Positions 16,849 through 25,052 of a DNA stretch of 54,416 nucleotides are shown here, piece by piece. How positions within the stretch are numbered: position 1 is the first letter of the stretch; every line of letters begins with the position of its first letter. Source of the DNA: JBBCJM01 sp037190175 (GTDB lineage: Bacteria > Pseudomonadota > Alphaproteobacteria > Rhodobacterales > Rhodobacteraceae); the NCBI GenBank assembly GCA_037190175.1, contig JBBCJM010000125.1, positions 1 to 54,416 of the forward strand, read 5' to 3'. The notes under the pieces are model-generated. The model did no database searches and was not told the DNA's origin. It worked only from the letters and a program-made list of their open reading frames with translations. The translations under genes and the position numbers were made by a program.

Positions 16849-16926
16849 CGAAGCGTTCGCTGGAGCAAGGTGGCCATTCTGGATTCGATTGCCTGTGCGC
16901 TGGCCGGCGCCGACGCGCCGGCGGTG
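16849..16926 (+). pseudogene. Stub of an MmgE/PrpD-family gene
   Basis: In the 158-bp gap after the ATPase one frame reads RSVRWSKVAILDSIACALAG then ADAPAV. This closely resembles the N-terminal helix of MmgE/PrpD (2-methylcitrate dehydratase family) proteins, which contain an ILDTxGCALAGA-type motif. The similarity stops after about 26 codons where the flanking minus-strand peptidase region begins. An MmgE/PrpD enzyme would fit functionally with a PrpF-type isomerase, so the cassette has probably lost its last gene by deletion. The assignment rests on one short motif. Confidence 0.5.
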
Positions 16927-16975
16927 GGGAGGCGCCTTTCCTGCCGAGACTTCCGTTTGGGCCGGCGTTCGTCCC

Positions 16976-18454
16976 CTACAGCCGGTAGATCTCGCCGAAC
17001 TTCGCCTCCAGGTAGTCCAGCAGGGGTTCGGCCGAGGGCGGTTCGCCGCAGGCCAGGGTCACCGTCTCGGCGGGCAGGTAGAGCGCGCCGTGCCGTTGCA
17101 CCTTCTCGCGCAGCCAGCCGGTGGCGGGGGTCAGGTCGCCCTGTTCCAGCGCCGCGTCCAGATCGGGCAGGTCGCGCCGCATCGCCGCGTGCAGGCAGCC
17201 GGCATAGAGGTTGCCCAGCGTATAGGTGGGGAAATAGCCGAAATAGCCCACCGACCAGTGCACGTCCTGCAGCATCCCCTGCGAGGGCCGTTCCACCTCC
17301 AGCCCGAAGTCGGCGCGGAAGCGGTCGTTCCAGGCCGCCTCCATGTCGTCCACCGACAGGTCGCCGGCGAACAGCGCCCGCTCCAGGTCGAAGCGCAGCA
17401 TGACGTGCAGGTTGTACTGCACCTCGTCGGCCTCGGTGCGGATGAAGCCCGGGCGCAGCTTGTTCGCCGCGCCGTAGAAGGCTTCCGCCCCGCCCATCCC
17501 GAAATCGCCGAAGGCGTCGGTCATGCGTTCGTAAAGCCAGCTCGTCACCGGGCGGCTGCGGCCCAGCTGGTTCTCGTAGATCCGGCTCTGGCTCTCGTGC
17601 ACGCCCATCGACACGCCCCGCCCGATGGGGGTCAGGGTATAGTCGGGATCGACGCCCAGTTCATAGCAGGCATGCCCCACCTCGTGGATGGTGGAGTAGA
17701 AGCAGTTGAACGGATCGCTTTCCACCACCCGGGTGGTGATCCGCACGTCGCGGCCCGAGCCCGAGCTGAACGGATGCACCGCGATGTCGAGCCGCCCGTG
17801 CTCCCAGTCATAGCCGAAGACCTGCGCCAGCTTGCGCGACAGGCGGATCTGCGCCTCGTGGCCGAAATGCCCCTCCAGCGCCCTGGGCTGCTGCCAGGAG
17901 CCCAGGCAGGCCTCGCGCAGGGCCGAGAGCCGGGGGCGCAGGGTGTCGAACATCGCCGCGATCTCGCCCTCGGTGATGCCCGGCTCGTGGTCGTCCAGCA
18001 TGGCGTCGTAAAGGTTGCGGCCGCGGGCCAGGCACGCGGCCTCTTCCCGCTTCAGCCGCACCACCTCGGCCAGCGTGGGCAGGAAGGCGGCCACGTCGTC
18101 GCCCGCCCGCGCCTCGGCCCAGATGCCCTGCGCGGCCGAGGTCACCCGCGCGATCTCCTGCGCCAGCCGGGCGGGCACCTTCGACGCCCGCTCATGGGCC
18201 CGGCGGATCTCGCGCAGCTGTGCGGCGGCCTGCGCATCGGGCGCCTCGGCCTCGGCCAGCCAGCCGGCGATCCGCGGATCGGTGCGCCGGGCGTGCAGCA
18301 CGCCCTCGATCGCCGCCATCTCCTCGGCGCGCTGGGCGGCGGCGCCGCGGGGCATCACCGTCTCCTGATCCCAGCCCAGCCGGCCGGCGATCTGTTCCAG
18401 CGCGCAGGTCTCGCGCGCATGGGCCATCAGGTCGGCATAGGTGTCGGCGGTCAT
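16976..18454 (-). CDS. M32 family metallocarboxypeptidase
   Basis: A 492-residue thermostable-carboxypeptidase-1 (Taq) type enzyme, which removes C-terminal residues from peptides in the cytoplasm. The zinc motif HEVGH (in IHEVGHACYELGVDP) is intact, followed by the family motif GVSMGVHESQSRIYENQLGR, which carries the next Glu ligand. Other conserved stretches are HPFSSGSGRDVRITTR and GYFGYFPTYTLGNLYAG. The length is normal. Its ATG overlaps the stop of the heme A synthase gene (ATGA), so the two form an operon without an obvious functional link. Confidence 0.95.
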   Translation of the reverse strand: MTADTYADLMAHARETCALEQIAGRLGWDQETVMPRGAAAQRAEEMAAIEGVLHARRTDPRIAGWLAEAEAPDAQAAAQLREIRRAHERASKVPARLAQEIARVTSAAQGIWAEARAGDDVAAFLPTLAEVVRLKREEAACLARGRNLYDAMLDDHEPGITEGEIAAMFDTLRPRLSALREACLGSWQQPRALEGHFGHEAQIRLSRKLAQVFGYDWEHGRLDIAVHPFSSGSGRDVRITTRVVESDPFNCFYSTIHEVGHACYELGVDPDYTLTPIGRGVSMGVHESQSRIYENQLGRSRPVTSWLYERMTDAFGDFGMGGAEAFYGAANKLRPGFIRTEADEVQYNLHVMLRFDLERALFAGDLSVDDMEAAWNDRFRADFGLEVERPSQGMLQDVHWSVGYFGYFPTYTLGNLYAGCLHAAMRRDLPDLDAALEQGDLTPATGWLREKVQRHGALYLPAETVTLACGEPPSAEPLLDYLEAKFGEIYRL

Positions 18455-19617
18455 GCGGTTCCCTTTCGGATCGACCCCGCGCGGGGGTAAAGGCTCAGGT
18501 GGCGGGCGCGGATCACCATGACCCACAGCACGATGGCGACGACCTGGTGGGTGATCGCCACATGCAGATGCGCCGCGGTCAGCGCGGTATAGATCCCCAC
18601 CACCACCTGCGCCGCCAGCAGCAGCATCACGATGTGGAACGCAGCCCGCGTGACGCCATGCGCCGAGCGCCGGCCGCGCAGCCACACGACCACCCCGAAG
18701 GCCAGCAGCAGATAGCCCGACATCCGGTGCATGAACTGCACCAGCCCGGGGTTCTCGAAGAAGGCGTGCCAGACCGGCAGGCTGCCCCCCTGCCCGTCCG
18801 GCACGTAGAAGGCATCGGCCGGGAAGAATTGCCCGTTCATCAGCGGCCAGGTGGGATAGCCGCGCCCGGCGTCGATCCCGGCCACCAGCGCGCCCAGCAG
18901 GATCTGCAGGAAGGTGAAATGCATCAACCCGGTGGAGAGGCCGAAGAGCTTGCCCTCCTTCCCCCGCCGTGCGGTCAGCAGCTCGGTCTCGGCCCGCCCC
19001 AGGGTCAGCATGTACCAGGCGATCAGCCCGAGGATGGCGAAGGCCAGCCCCAGATGCACGGCCAGGCGATAGGAGGCGACCGAGGTCATCCCCGGTTGCA
19101 GCCCGGAATGCACCATCCACCAGCCGATGGCGCCCTGCACCCCCCCCAGGGCGCCCACCAGCACCAGCCGCGGCATCCAGCCCGCCGGCACCCGCCCCGC
19201 GGCCCAGAGCCCGGCCAGGCCCACCGCCCAGACCAGCCCCACCAGCCGCCCCAACTGCCGGTGGCCCCATTCCCACCAGAAGATCACCTTGAACTCGCCC
19301 AGCGTCATCGAGCTGTTGACCAGCCGCGCCTGCGGGCTCTCGCGGTACTTGTCGAACTCCGCCTGCCAGTCCTCGGCACTCATCGGCGGCAGCGCGCCGG
19401 TGACCGGGCGCCATTCGGTGATCGAGAGGCCCGAGTCGGTCAGCCGGGTCATCCCGCCCACCATGATCATCGCCGCCACCAGCACGAACAGCACCGCGAG
19501 CCACAGCCGCACCGCGCGCCGCGCCGGCCCGGTGTCCTGTGCGATCAGCCCGCCCTGCGGCCCCGGGGGACGCGGGGCCTCGGTCACGTCCTCGAAGATG
19601 CTGCGCTTGCCCGCCAT
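18451..19617 (-). CDS. ctaA: Heme A synthase (CtaA/COX15)
   Basis: A 388-residue inner-membrane protein with eight predicted helices. It converts heme O to heme A for aa3-type cytochrome oxidase. Diagnostic are VGGMTRLTDSGLSITEWRPV, EFKVIFWWEWGHRQLGRLVG (heme-ligand His), YRLAVHLGLAF, HFTFLQILLGALVAGIDAGR, QFMHRMSGYLLL and HVAITHQVVAI. It is the type 2 (COX15-like) form typical of alphaproteobacteria. The start MAGKRSIFEDV is preferred; an in-frame ATG ten codons upstream has no ribosome site. The other ctaB/cox genes are not in the window. Confidence 0.95.
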   Translation of the reverse strand: MAGKRSIFEDVTEAPRPPGPQGGLIAQDTGPARRAVRLWLAVLFVLVAAMIMVGGMTRLTDSGLSITEWRPVTGALPPMSAEDWQAEFDKYRESPQARLVNSSMTLGEFKVIFWWEWGHRQLGRLVGLVWAVGLAGLWAAGRVPAGWMPRLVLVGALGGVQGAIGWWMVHSGLQPGMTSVASYRLAVHLGLAFAILGLIAWYMLTLGRAETELLTARRGKEGKLFGLSTGLMHFTFLQILLGALVAGIDAGRGYPTWPLMNGQFFPADAFYVPDGQGGSLPVWHAFFENPGLVQFMHRMSGYLLLAFGVVVWLRGRRSAHGVTRAAFHIVMLLLAAQVVVGIYTALTAAHLHVAITHQVVAIVLWVMVIRARHLSLYPRAGSIRKGTA

Positions 19618-19786
19618 GCCAGTCTCGCCCCTGCCGCGCCCGGACATTAGGGGGCCGGGGCGGGGGCTTCAAGGCGGCAGGCTGCGGCGGACGGACGCTG
19701 CGAATTTTCCGCACTTCGCGCAGGCGGCGCGGCGGGCGGCGTGGCAGGATGCCCCGGGGGCACCATGCAACGCGATGGAGGCGAGC

Positions 19787-20041
19787 ATGATCGTCACCGG
19801 CCCCTTCTGCGCGGCGGCCCCGCCGCATGTCCCCCTGCCCGCCGCCGAGACGGCCGGGCCCGCCCGCCCGGCCGACGCGGCCGAGGCCACCGGCCCCGCG
19901 GCCGGCTTTCCCCCGCCCCCGCCGCCGCAGCCGGTCTGGATCGAGCCCCTGCCGCTCGACCCCTTCGCCGGGCGCGAGGAGGCGGCGCAGGCCGCCTATT
20001 CCGCCGCACACCGGATCCTGACCGCGGGCGACGAGGGCTGA
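19787..20041 (+). CDS. Small proline-rich hypothetical protein
   Basis: An 84-residue frame with GGAGG five bases before its ATG. It begins MIVTGPFCAAAPPHVPLPAA, has a proline run in the middle (GFPPPPPPQPVWIEPLPLDP) and ends in a short helix (AAQAAYSAAHRIL). No family is recognised. It faces away from the heme A synthase gene across a 169-bp gap and precedes the helical-repeat gene by 72 bp. High GC makes open frames common, so it may not be real; the ribosome site and the coherent amphipathic C-terminus are the only support. Confidence 0.45.
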   Translation: MIVTGPFCAAAPPHVPLPAAETAGPARPADAAEATGPAAGFPPPPPPQPVWIEPLPLDPFAGREEAAQAAYSAAHRILTAGDEG

Positions 20042-20113
20042 GCCCCTGCCCCGTTGCATTCGGGGCCGGATTGGGGTCGACTCGGGGCCGGACTTTCACC
20101 GGAAGACGGGCCG

Positions 20114-21481
20114 ATGCAGACGATCCGCAGGTTCCTCGGCCTGATGGCACTGGCCGGGCTCGCCAGCGCCACGGCGCAGGCGCGGGCGCTGGACTGCGCG
20201 GGTCCCCTGCCCGACTGCCTGCTGGCCGAGGCGGCGGCCGCGGCCGAGAACGCGGCCCGCCCCGCCGAGCGCGACGAGATCCACATCGCCGTCGCCACCG
20301 CGCTGGCCGACCTGGGCCGGATCGACGAGGCGCTGCGGGCGGCCGCGCAGATCGGCGAGCCCTATACGCTGGCCGAGGCGCTGGGCGACATTTCCACCGC
20401 GGCGGCGCGGGCGGGGGATTTCGACCACGCCTACCGGATCGCCATCGACATCGTGGACGCGCGGGTCAGGTCGGCCCGGATCGCGGCGCTGGAACGGCTG
20501 GCAGCCGCGCAGGCCGCGGCGGGCGAGGTCGACGCCGCCTTCGACACCGTGGTCGCCATCGACAACCCCTTCCGCCGCTCCGAGGCGCAGGCGGCCATCG
20601 CCGTCTCGGTCGCCCGCACCGGCGACATCCCCGGCGCGATCCGCGCGGCCAGCCGCATCGCCACACAATACTGGTTCACCGCCGACCAGCACCGGCTGAA
20701 GATCGCCTCGGGCCTCGTCTCCCGCTCGGGCGATTTCGACCAGTTCTGGTTCTACGAGGCGCTGGTGACCATCGCCCGCATCCAGGCCGAGAAGGGCGAC
20801 CTGATCGGCGCGCTGAAGACCGCCAAGTCGATCCCCGACGCGGCCGGGCGGTCGCGCGCCACCGCACGGGTGGCCGCGGTGCAGGCGGCCCGGGGCGACA
20901 TCGAGGGCGCGCTGGAGACCGCGCGGCGGATCGAGGTGGCCTATGGCGATCTGGAGGCGATGGTGGCCATCGCCGCGGCGCGGGCCACGGCCGGCGATTT
21001 CCCCGCCGCGCTGGAACTGGCGGGCGAGATCGCCCGGGCCTATGGCGACTTCTCGGGGCTGGTCGCCATCGCCGTGCGGCAGGCCGGGCGCGGGCAGGTC
21101 GCGGACAGCCTCGCCACCGCCGCGGGCATCGACAACCCGCACAGCCGCACGCAGGCGCTGGCAGGCATCGCCGATGCGCTGGTGCGCCGGGGGCAGGTGC
21201 CCGAGGCGCTGGAGGTCGCGGGCCGGATCCCCGCGGCCGGCGACCGCGCCGCCGCGGTCAGGGCCATCGCGGTGGTGCTGACCGAACGCGGCCGGACCGC
21301 GGAGGCGCTGGAGGTGGCCGGGACCGCCGGCCGCCGCGACCACGGCGAGGTCGTGGTCGCCATCGCGCTGACGCAGGCCGCCGCGGGCGACACCGAGGGC
21401 GCCATCGCCACCGCGCTGTGGCTGGAGGACGACATGTACCGCGCCATCGCCCTGGCCGGAATCGCGCCGTTCGTGCGTTGA
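20114..21481 (+). CDS. Exported alpha-helical repeat protein, function unknown
   Basis: A 455-residue protein with a signal peptide (MQTIRRFLGLMALAGLASAT then AQA). The mature part consists of about 12 tandem helical hairpins of 30-35 residues that share a pattern like IAxAxAxxGDxxxALxxAxxI; examples are AAVQAARGDIEGALETARRI, IAAARATAGDFPAALELAGE and IALTQAAAGDTEGAIATAL. This is a TPR-like solenoid probably used for protein binding in the periplasm. No catalytic domain is visible. GGAAG lies before the start. The gene stands alone between divergent and convergent neighbours. Confidence 0.85.
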   Translation: MQTIRRFLGLMALAGLASATAQARALDCAGPLPDCLLAEAAAAAENAARPAERDEIHIAVATALADLGRIDEALRAAAQIGEPYTLAEALGDISTAAARAGDFDHAYRIAIDIVDARVRSARIAALERLAAAQAAAGEVDAAFDTVVAIDNPFRRSEAQAAIAVSVARTGDIPGAIRAASRIATQYWFTADQHRLKIASGLVSRSGDFDQFWFYEALVTIARIQAEKGDLIGALKTAKSIPDAAGRSRATARVAAVQAARGDIEGALETARRIEVAYGDLEAMVAIAAARATAGDFPAALELAGEIARAYGDFSGLVAIAVRQAGRGQVADSLATAAGIDNPHSRTQALAGIADALVRRGQVPEALEVAGRIPAAGDRAAAVRAIAVVLTERGRTAEALEVAGTAGRRDHGEVVVAIALTQAAAGDTEGAIATALWLEDDMYRAIALAGIAPFVR

Positions 21482-21547
21482 GGCCGGCGCGATTCGGCGA
21501 GATCGCCGGGCACCGCCCCTCCCCCCTCGTGGGGTGGGGGCCCGCCG

Positions 21548-22909
21548 CTACAGCGCCGCCACCTGCCGCGGGTCCAGCAGGAAGGGGGCCAGGATGCCGC
21601 AGGTGTCGGCGAGCGGCAGCAGGGTCTCGGGCACCTGCATCCCCACCACCTCGCGCATGAAGGTCCGCCGCGCCTCGCAGCGGGCGGCCACGGCGGGGAA
21701 GCGGGTCGCCAGGTCGCCGCGCAGCCCGGCGTCGGCGATCACGTATCCGTCCTCCATCCGGGTCGAGGCATGGGTCTCGTTCCAGGGGATCACGTCCATC
21801 TGCATCGCCATGCCCGAGGCCAAGGGCAGCGCCGAGCCCTCGGCGATGGGCGAGGACAGCCATTCCTCCACCCCGATCAGGTGGCCGGGGTTCAGGAACA
21901 CCCCGAAGCGGGCGAAGGGCAGCGCGGCCTGCATCGCCGCCCAGACCTCGCCGCCGCTGACCCCCGGCCGCATCAGCCCGCACCAGCCGGACATGGCGCG
22001 GACGTAAGGAAACACGAAGTCCTCCAGATGCCCCGCCGGCACGCCCGCAGGGTCCCGCGCCAGCCAGCCCGCGCGGCAGATGTTGGCCCGCCAGTGGCAG
22101 ATGTTGAAGCTGGCCGGGCAGCCCGCGCGCAGCACCTGCCCGGTCGGCCCCGACAGCCCCTGCGCCGCGCGGTCCCCGGTGGCGAAGGTCACATGCGCGC
22201 CCAAAGGCAGCCCGCCCAGCCCGGCCGCCTGCACCGCGGCGAAATCGCTCATCCCCTCGTGGAAGGCGAAGACCATCCGCCGCAGGGCAGAGGCCGCCAT
22301 GTGGTTGGCGAATTCCAGCCGGGCGATCCCCGCGGCATCCACCCGGGCGCGCAGGCCATGGCCGGGGTGCATCAGCAGGTCGGTGGCGTTCTCCAACCGC
22401 GCGATCCGGCGCAGCGGGTCGGCGACGAAGGCGGGCAGGTCCAGCGCGGCGGCGGGATCCTCCACCTCGCCCGGCTCGAACCACTTCCACCCCGCGGCGC
22501 CCACCCGGCCCCGCGGCACGGCGTCGCCGAGGATCGCCGCCAGCCGCCGCCCGGGCCGAGGCTGGGACATCAGCGAGAAGCTGGAACACAACTCGGTGGC
22601 GATCTCGCCCGCCTGCACCAGCGGCGAGACGCGGGTATAGGGCAGGCATTCGTTGCCGGCCATCAGCAGCGCGGCGGAGGGGGTGACCACCAGCAGCGCC
22701 TCCTCGAACCGGGGGTCGAAGCCGGTCAGCCAGTGCAGGTTCGCCGCGTGCTCGCGGTCGCCCCAGATCACCAGCCCCTCCAGCCCCCGCGCCGCCATCG
22801 CCGCGCGCACCGCCGCCAGCCGCACGCGGTACTCCTCCAGCGTCGGCTCCGCCGGCACCTCGGGCGGGCCGTGGTCGGGCCAGTCGATGCGGATCAGCCG
22901 TGCGGTCAT
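21548..22909 (-). CDS. M24 (pita-bread fold) creatinase-like protein with altered metal site
   Basis: A 453-residue protein of the aminopeptidase-P/creatinase/ectoine-hydrolase group. The N-terminal creatinase domain starts LEEYRVRLAAVRAAMAARGL, and the C-terminal domain shows GGLPLGAHVTFATGD. The first two metal Asp positions fall in ASFNICHWRANICRAGW and appear to be Asn; later positions are HLIGVEEW, MQMDVIPWN and RMEDGYVIAD. Creatinase itself also has Asn there and works without metal, and GAH fits its catalytic His. Hydrolysis of a C-N bond in a small nitrogenous compound is therefore more likely than dipeptide cleavage. It neighbours a betaine importer and methylamine-type flavoproteins. 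Confidence 0.85.
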   Translation of the reverse strand: MTARLIRIDWPDHGPPEVPAEPTLEEYRVRLAAVRAAMAARGLEGLVIWGDREHAANLHWLTGFDPRFEEALLVVTPSAALLMAGNECLPYTRVSPLVQAGEIATELCSSFSLMSQPRPGRRLAAILGDAVPRGRVGAAGWKWFEPGEVEDPAAALDLPAFVADPLRRIARLENATDLLMHPGHGLRARVDAAGIARLEFANHMAASALRRMVFAFHEGMSDFAAVQAAGLGGLPLGAHVTFATGDRAAQGLSGPTGQVLRAGCPASFNICHWRANICRAGWLARDPAGVPAGHLEDFVFPYVRAMSGWCGLMRPGVSGGEVWAAMQAALPFARFGVFLNPGHLIGVEEWLSSPIAEGSALPLASGMAMQMDVIPWNETHASTRMEDGYVIADAGLRGDLATRFPAVAARCEARRTFMREVVGMQVPETLLPLADTCGILAPFLLDPRQVAAL

Positions 22910-22992
22910 GGCGCCCCTCCCCTTTCTGCCAAGCCTATCCCGCCGCCCCTCCGGCTGTCTTGCGAATCCGCCGCCCGCGGCCTATATCGGCC

Positions 22993-23095
22993 GGCGAGAG
23001 GTTGGCGCGGGCGAGCGCCTCGCCAACCCGGTCAGGTCCGGAAGGAAGCAGCCGTAACGAGCCCCGCTTGGGTCGTTGTCCAGCCTCTCACCTCC
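22993..23095 (+). ncRNA. ffs: Signal recognition particle RNA, small bacterial type (4.5S)
   Basis: The conserved domain IV loop sequence GGTCAGGTCCGGAAGGAAGC, then AGCCGTAACGAG, is present, flanked by GCGAGCGCCTCGCCAACCC and CCGCTTGGGTCGTTGTCC. The ends pair: GAGAGGTTGG (22996-23005) with CCAGCCTCTC (23080-23089). It binds the Ffh GTPase and targets nascent membrane proteins. Exact ends are estimated from pairing. It lies between the M24 gene and the TetR gene. Confidence 0.95.
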
Positions 23096-23158
23096 TCCCC
23101 CCGGTCCGGTCGCCTGTCTGCGGGCTTGTCCCCCGCGGCAAAGGCTGTATAGCCAGAC

Positions 23159-23173
23159 GACATGAGTGAACAT
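23159..23173. promoter_or_regulatory. Operator candidate overlapping the TetR start codon
   Basis: GACATGAGTGAACAT covers the start codon of the TetR gene (ATG at 23162). Its complement, extended to GCGGAATGTTCACTCATGTC, matches the sequence at 27295-27312 in the promoter region of the flavoprotein genes with a single mismatch. Repeating such a stretch at exactly these two places points to autoregulation by the TetR protein. Binding here would block transcription or early elongation. Confidence 0.65.
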
Positions 23174-23800
23174 TCCGCACCCGAAACCGGCTGGCGCGGG
23201 TCCTACGAGGGCTGGCTGGAGGCCGCCTATGCGGCCCTGATCGACTCGGGCATCGACGGGGTGAAGATCCTGCCCATCGCCAACCGGCTGAAGCTGTCGC
23301 GCACCAGTTTCTACTGGCATTTCAAGGACCGCGAGGCACTGCTGGAGGCGCTGGTCAGGCGGTGGGAGGAGCGCACCACCCGGCCGCTGGTCGCCGCCAC
23401 CGGCAGCTATGCGGATACCGAGGCCGAGGCGCTGCTGAACGTCATCGGCTGCTTCCTGCCGCCGAAGGAATTCGACGACCGGCTGGAATTCGCGGTGCGC
23501 AGCTGGGCGTTGCAGGACGACAAGGTGATGGGCCGGGTGCAGGCCGCGGATGTCGAGCGGCTGGCGGCGCTGGCGGAGATGCTGCGCAGATGGGGCCACG
23601 ATCCGGTGGATGCCGATGTCCGCGCCCGCACCATCTATCTGGTGCAGATCGGCTATATCTCGATGCAGGTGCAGGAGTCGCTGGCCACGCGGATGGCACG
23701 GGTGCCCAAGTACATCGAGATCTACAGCGGCGGAAGGATCCCCGAGCCGCGCGAGATCGCCCGCTTCCACGCCCGGCACGGGTTTTCGGACACCGCGTGA
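23162..23800 (+). CDS. TetR family transcriptional regulator
   Basis: A 212-residue regulator. The DNA-binding domain covers residues 15-65: GWLEAAYAALIDSGIDGVKI, LPIANRLKLSRTSFYWHFKD, REALLEALVRRWEE. The recognition helix SRTSFYWHF is typical. The C-terminal ligand domain (DRLEFAVRSWALQDDKVMGR) has no recognisable signature. The gene stands directly before the betaine importer but points toward it, with a 196-bp palindromic element between the two ends. The shared sequence at 23159 and 27299 suggests it represses itself and the flavoprotein/importer genes, with a methylated amine as likely inducer. Confidence 0.92.
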   Translation: MSEHSAPETGWRGSYEGWLEAAYAALIDSGIDGVKILPIANRLKLSRTSFYWHFKDREALLEALVRRWEERTTRPLVAATGSYADTEAEALLNVIGCFLPPKEFDDRLEFAVRSWALQDDKVMGRVQAADVERLAALAEMLRRWGHDPVDADVRARTIYLVQIGYISMQVQESLATRMARVPKYIEIYSGGRIPEPREIARFHARHGFSDTA

Positions 23801-23805
23801 CCTGG

Positions 23806-23996
23806 AGCAGGATCGGTTCGGGCGGGATCGCTGTCACTGGCGCCGCCGGATGAAGTCTCGCGCCTCCCTCCCCCTTGTGGGGAGGGATGGGGAGGGGGTC
23901 TTTCCGGGCCGCGGGCAAGCCCCCTCCCCCATCCCCTCCCACGCGGGGAGGGGAGGCGCCCTTCCTGCCGGCGATTCCACCTGAACCGATCCCGCT
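23806..23996. repeat. 191-bp imperfect palindromic element filling a convergent gene junction
   Basis: The outer arms 23806-23831 and 23971-23996 match as inverted repeats in about 22 of 26 positions (core GGATCGGTTC / GAACCGATCC). Inside, CGCGCCTCCCTCCCCC...GTGGGGAGGGATGGGGAGGGGG (from 23859) is mirrored by CCCCCTCCCCCATCCCCTCC...GGGGAGG up to about 23956. It occupies the space between the TetR stop (23800) and the importer ATPase stop (23997-23999) almost exactly. Part of it recurs at 54366 onward. It looks like a non-mobile or MITE-like REP element and could work as a two-way terminator. Confidence 0.7.
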
Positions 23997-25052
23997 CTAC
24001 GGCTGCGGCGTCCCGGCGGTGACCAGCGCGGCGGCCAGCTGGCGCAGATTCACCGTGCCCAGCGCCTGGCCGTCCGGCCCGGTCACCGCGATCTCGGCAT
24101 CCCCGCCGGCGACCAGCCTGCGGATCGCCTCCTCCACCGTGGTGCCCTGGGGCATGCCTGCGCCGGCCGGCGTGCTGCCGGGCGGCAGCGGGGTCATCAC
24201 CGCCTCGACCTGCACCACCCGGCCGCGGTTCACCTCCTTCACGAAGCTTTCCACATAGGCGTCGGCCGGGCGCAGCACGATGTCCTGGCTGGTGCCCTGC
24301 TGCACCACCTCGCCGTCGCGCAGGATGGCGATCCGGTCGCCCAGCCGCAGCGCCTCGTCCAGGTCGTGGGTGATGAAGACGATGGTCTTGCGGATCTCCT
24401 TCTGGATATCCAGCAGCACGGTCTGCATGTCGGTGCGGATCAGCGGGTCGAGCGCCGAGAACGCCTCGTCCATCAGGAGGATCGGCGCGTCGTTGGTCAG
24501 CGCCCGGGCCAGGCCCACCCGCTGCTGCATCCCGCCCGAGAGCTGGTTGGGATAGTGCTTCTCGTATCCCGAAAGCCCCACCCGCTCGATCCAGCGCATC
24601 GCGGCCGCCACCTGCCTCTCGCGCGGCAGGCCCTGCACCTCCAGCCCGTAGACCGTGTTCTCCAGCACGTTGCGATGGGGCAGCAAGGCGAATTTCTGGA
24701 ACACCATCGCGGTCTTGTGGCGGCGGAACTGCCGCAGCTCGGCCGGGGTCATCTTCACCACGTCCTCGCCGCCCACCAGGATCTGCCCCGCGGTGGGGTC
24801 GATCAGCCGGTTGATGTGGCGGATCAGCGTGGACTTGCCCGAGCCCGAGAGCCCCATGATCACCTGGATCCCGCCCGCGGCCATGGAAATGTCGATGTTC
24901 CGCAGCCCAAGCACATGGCCGTGGCGCTCGTTCAGCTCGGCCTTGGTCATGCCCTGTTCGACCAGCGGCACCATGGCCGCGGCATCGGGGCCGAAGATCT
25001 TGGACAGGCCGCGGATCTCGATGCCGTATCCGTTCGCGGGCGTCTCAGCCAT
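23997..25052 (-). CDS. Glycine betaine/proline-type ABC importer ATPase (OpuAA/ProV)
   Basis: A 351-residue ATPase with the extra N-terminal stretch typical of ProV/OpuAA (MVPLVEQGMTKAELNERHGH before Walker A). Walker A is GLSGSGKST, the Q-loop VFQKFALLPHRNVLENTVYG, the signature LSGGMQQRVGLARAL, Walker B ILLMDEAFSALDPLIR and the H-loop ITHDLDEAL. A CBS-like regulatory tail follows from about residue 290. It overlaps the permease gene by eight bases. The three genes at 23997..27025 form a complete osmoprotectant- or nutrient-type betaine importer; next to catabolic flavoproteins, nutrient uptake is more likely. Confidence 0.94.
   Translation of the reverse strand: MAETPANGYGIEIRGLSKIFGPDAAAMVPLVEQGMTKAELNERHGHVLGLRNIDISMAAGGIQVIMGLSGSGKSTLIRHINRLIDPTAGQILVGGEDVVKMTPAELRQFRRHKTAMVFQKFALLPHRNVLENTVYGLEVQGLPRERQVAAAMRWIERVGLSGYEKHYPNQLSGGMQQRVGLARALTNDAPILLMDEAFSALDPLIRTDMQTVLLDIQKEIRKTIVFITHDLDEALRLGDRIAILRDGEVVQQGTSQDIVLRPADAYVESFVKEVNRGRVVQVEAVMTPLPPGSTPAGAGMPQGTTVEEAIRRLVAGGDAEIAVTGPDGQALGTVNLRQLAAALVTAGTPQP

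Noticed and set aside
23806..23996. Possible small gene MKSRASLPLVGRDGEG in the palindromic element
   Set aside because: The frame is produced by the repeat itself, has no ribosome site and recurs only as repeat sequence.
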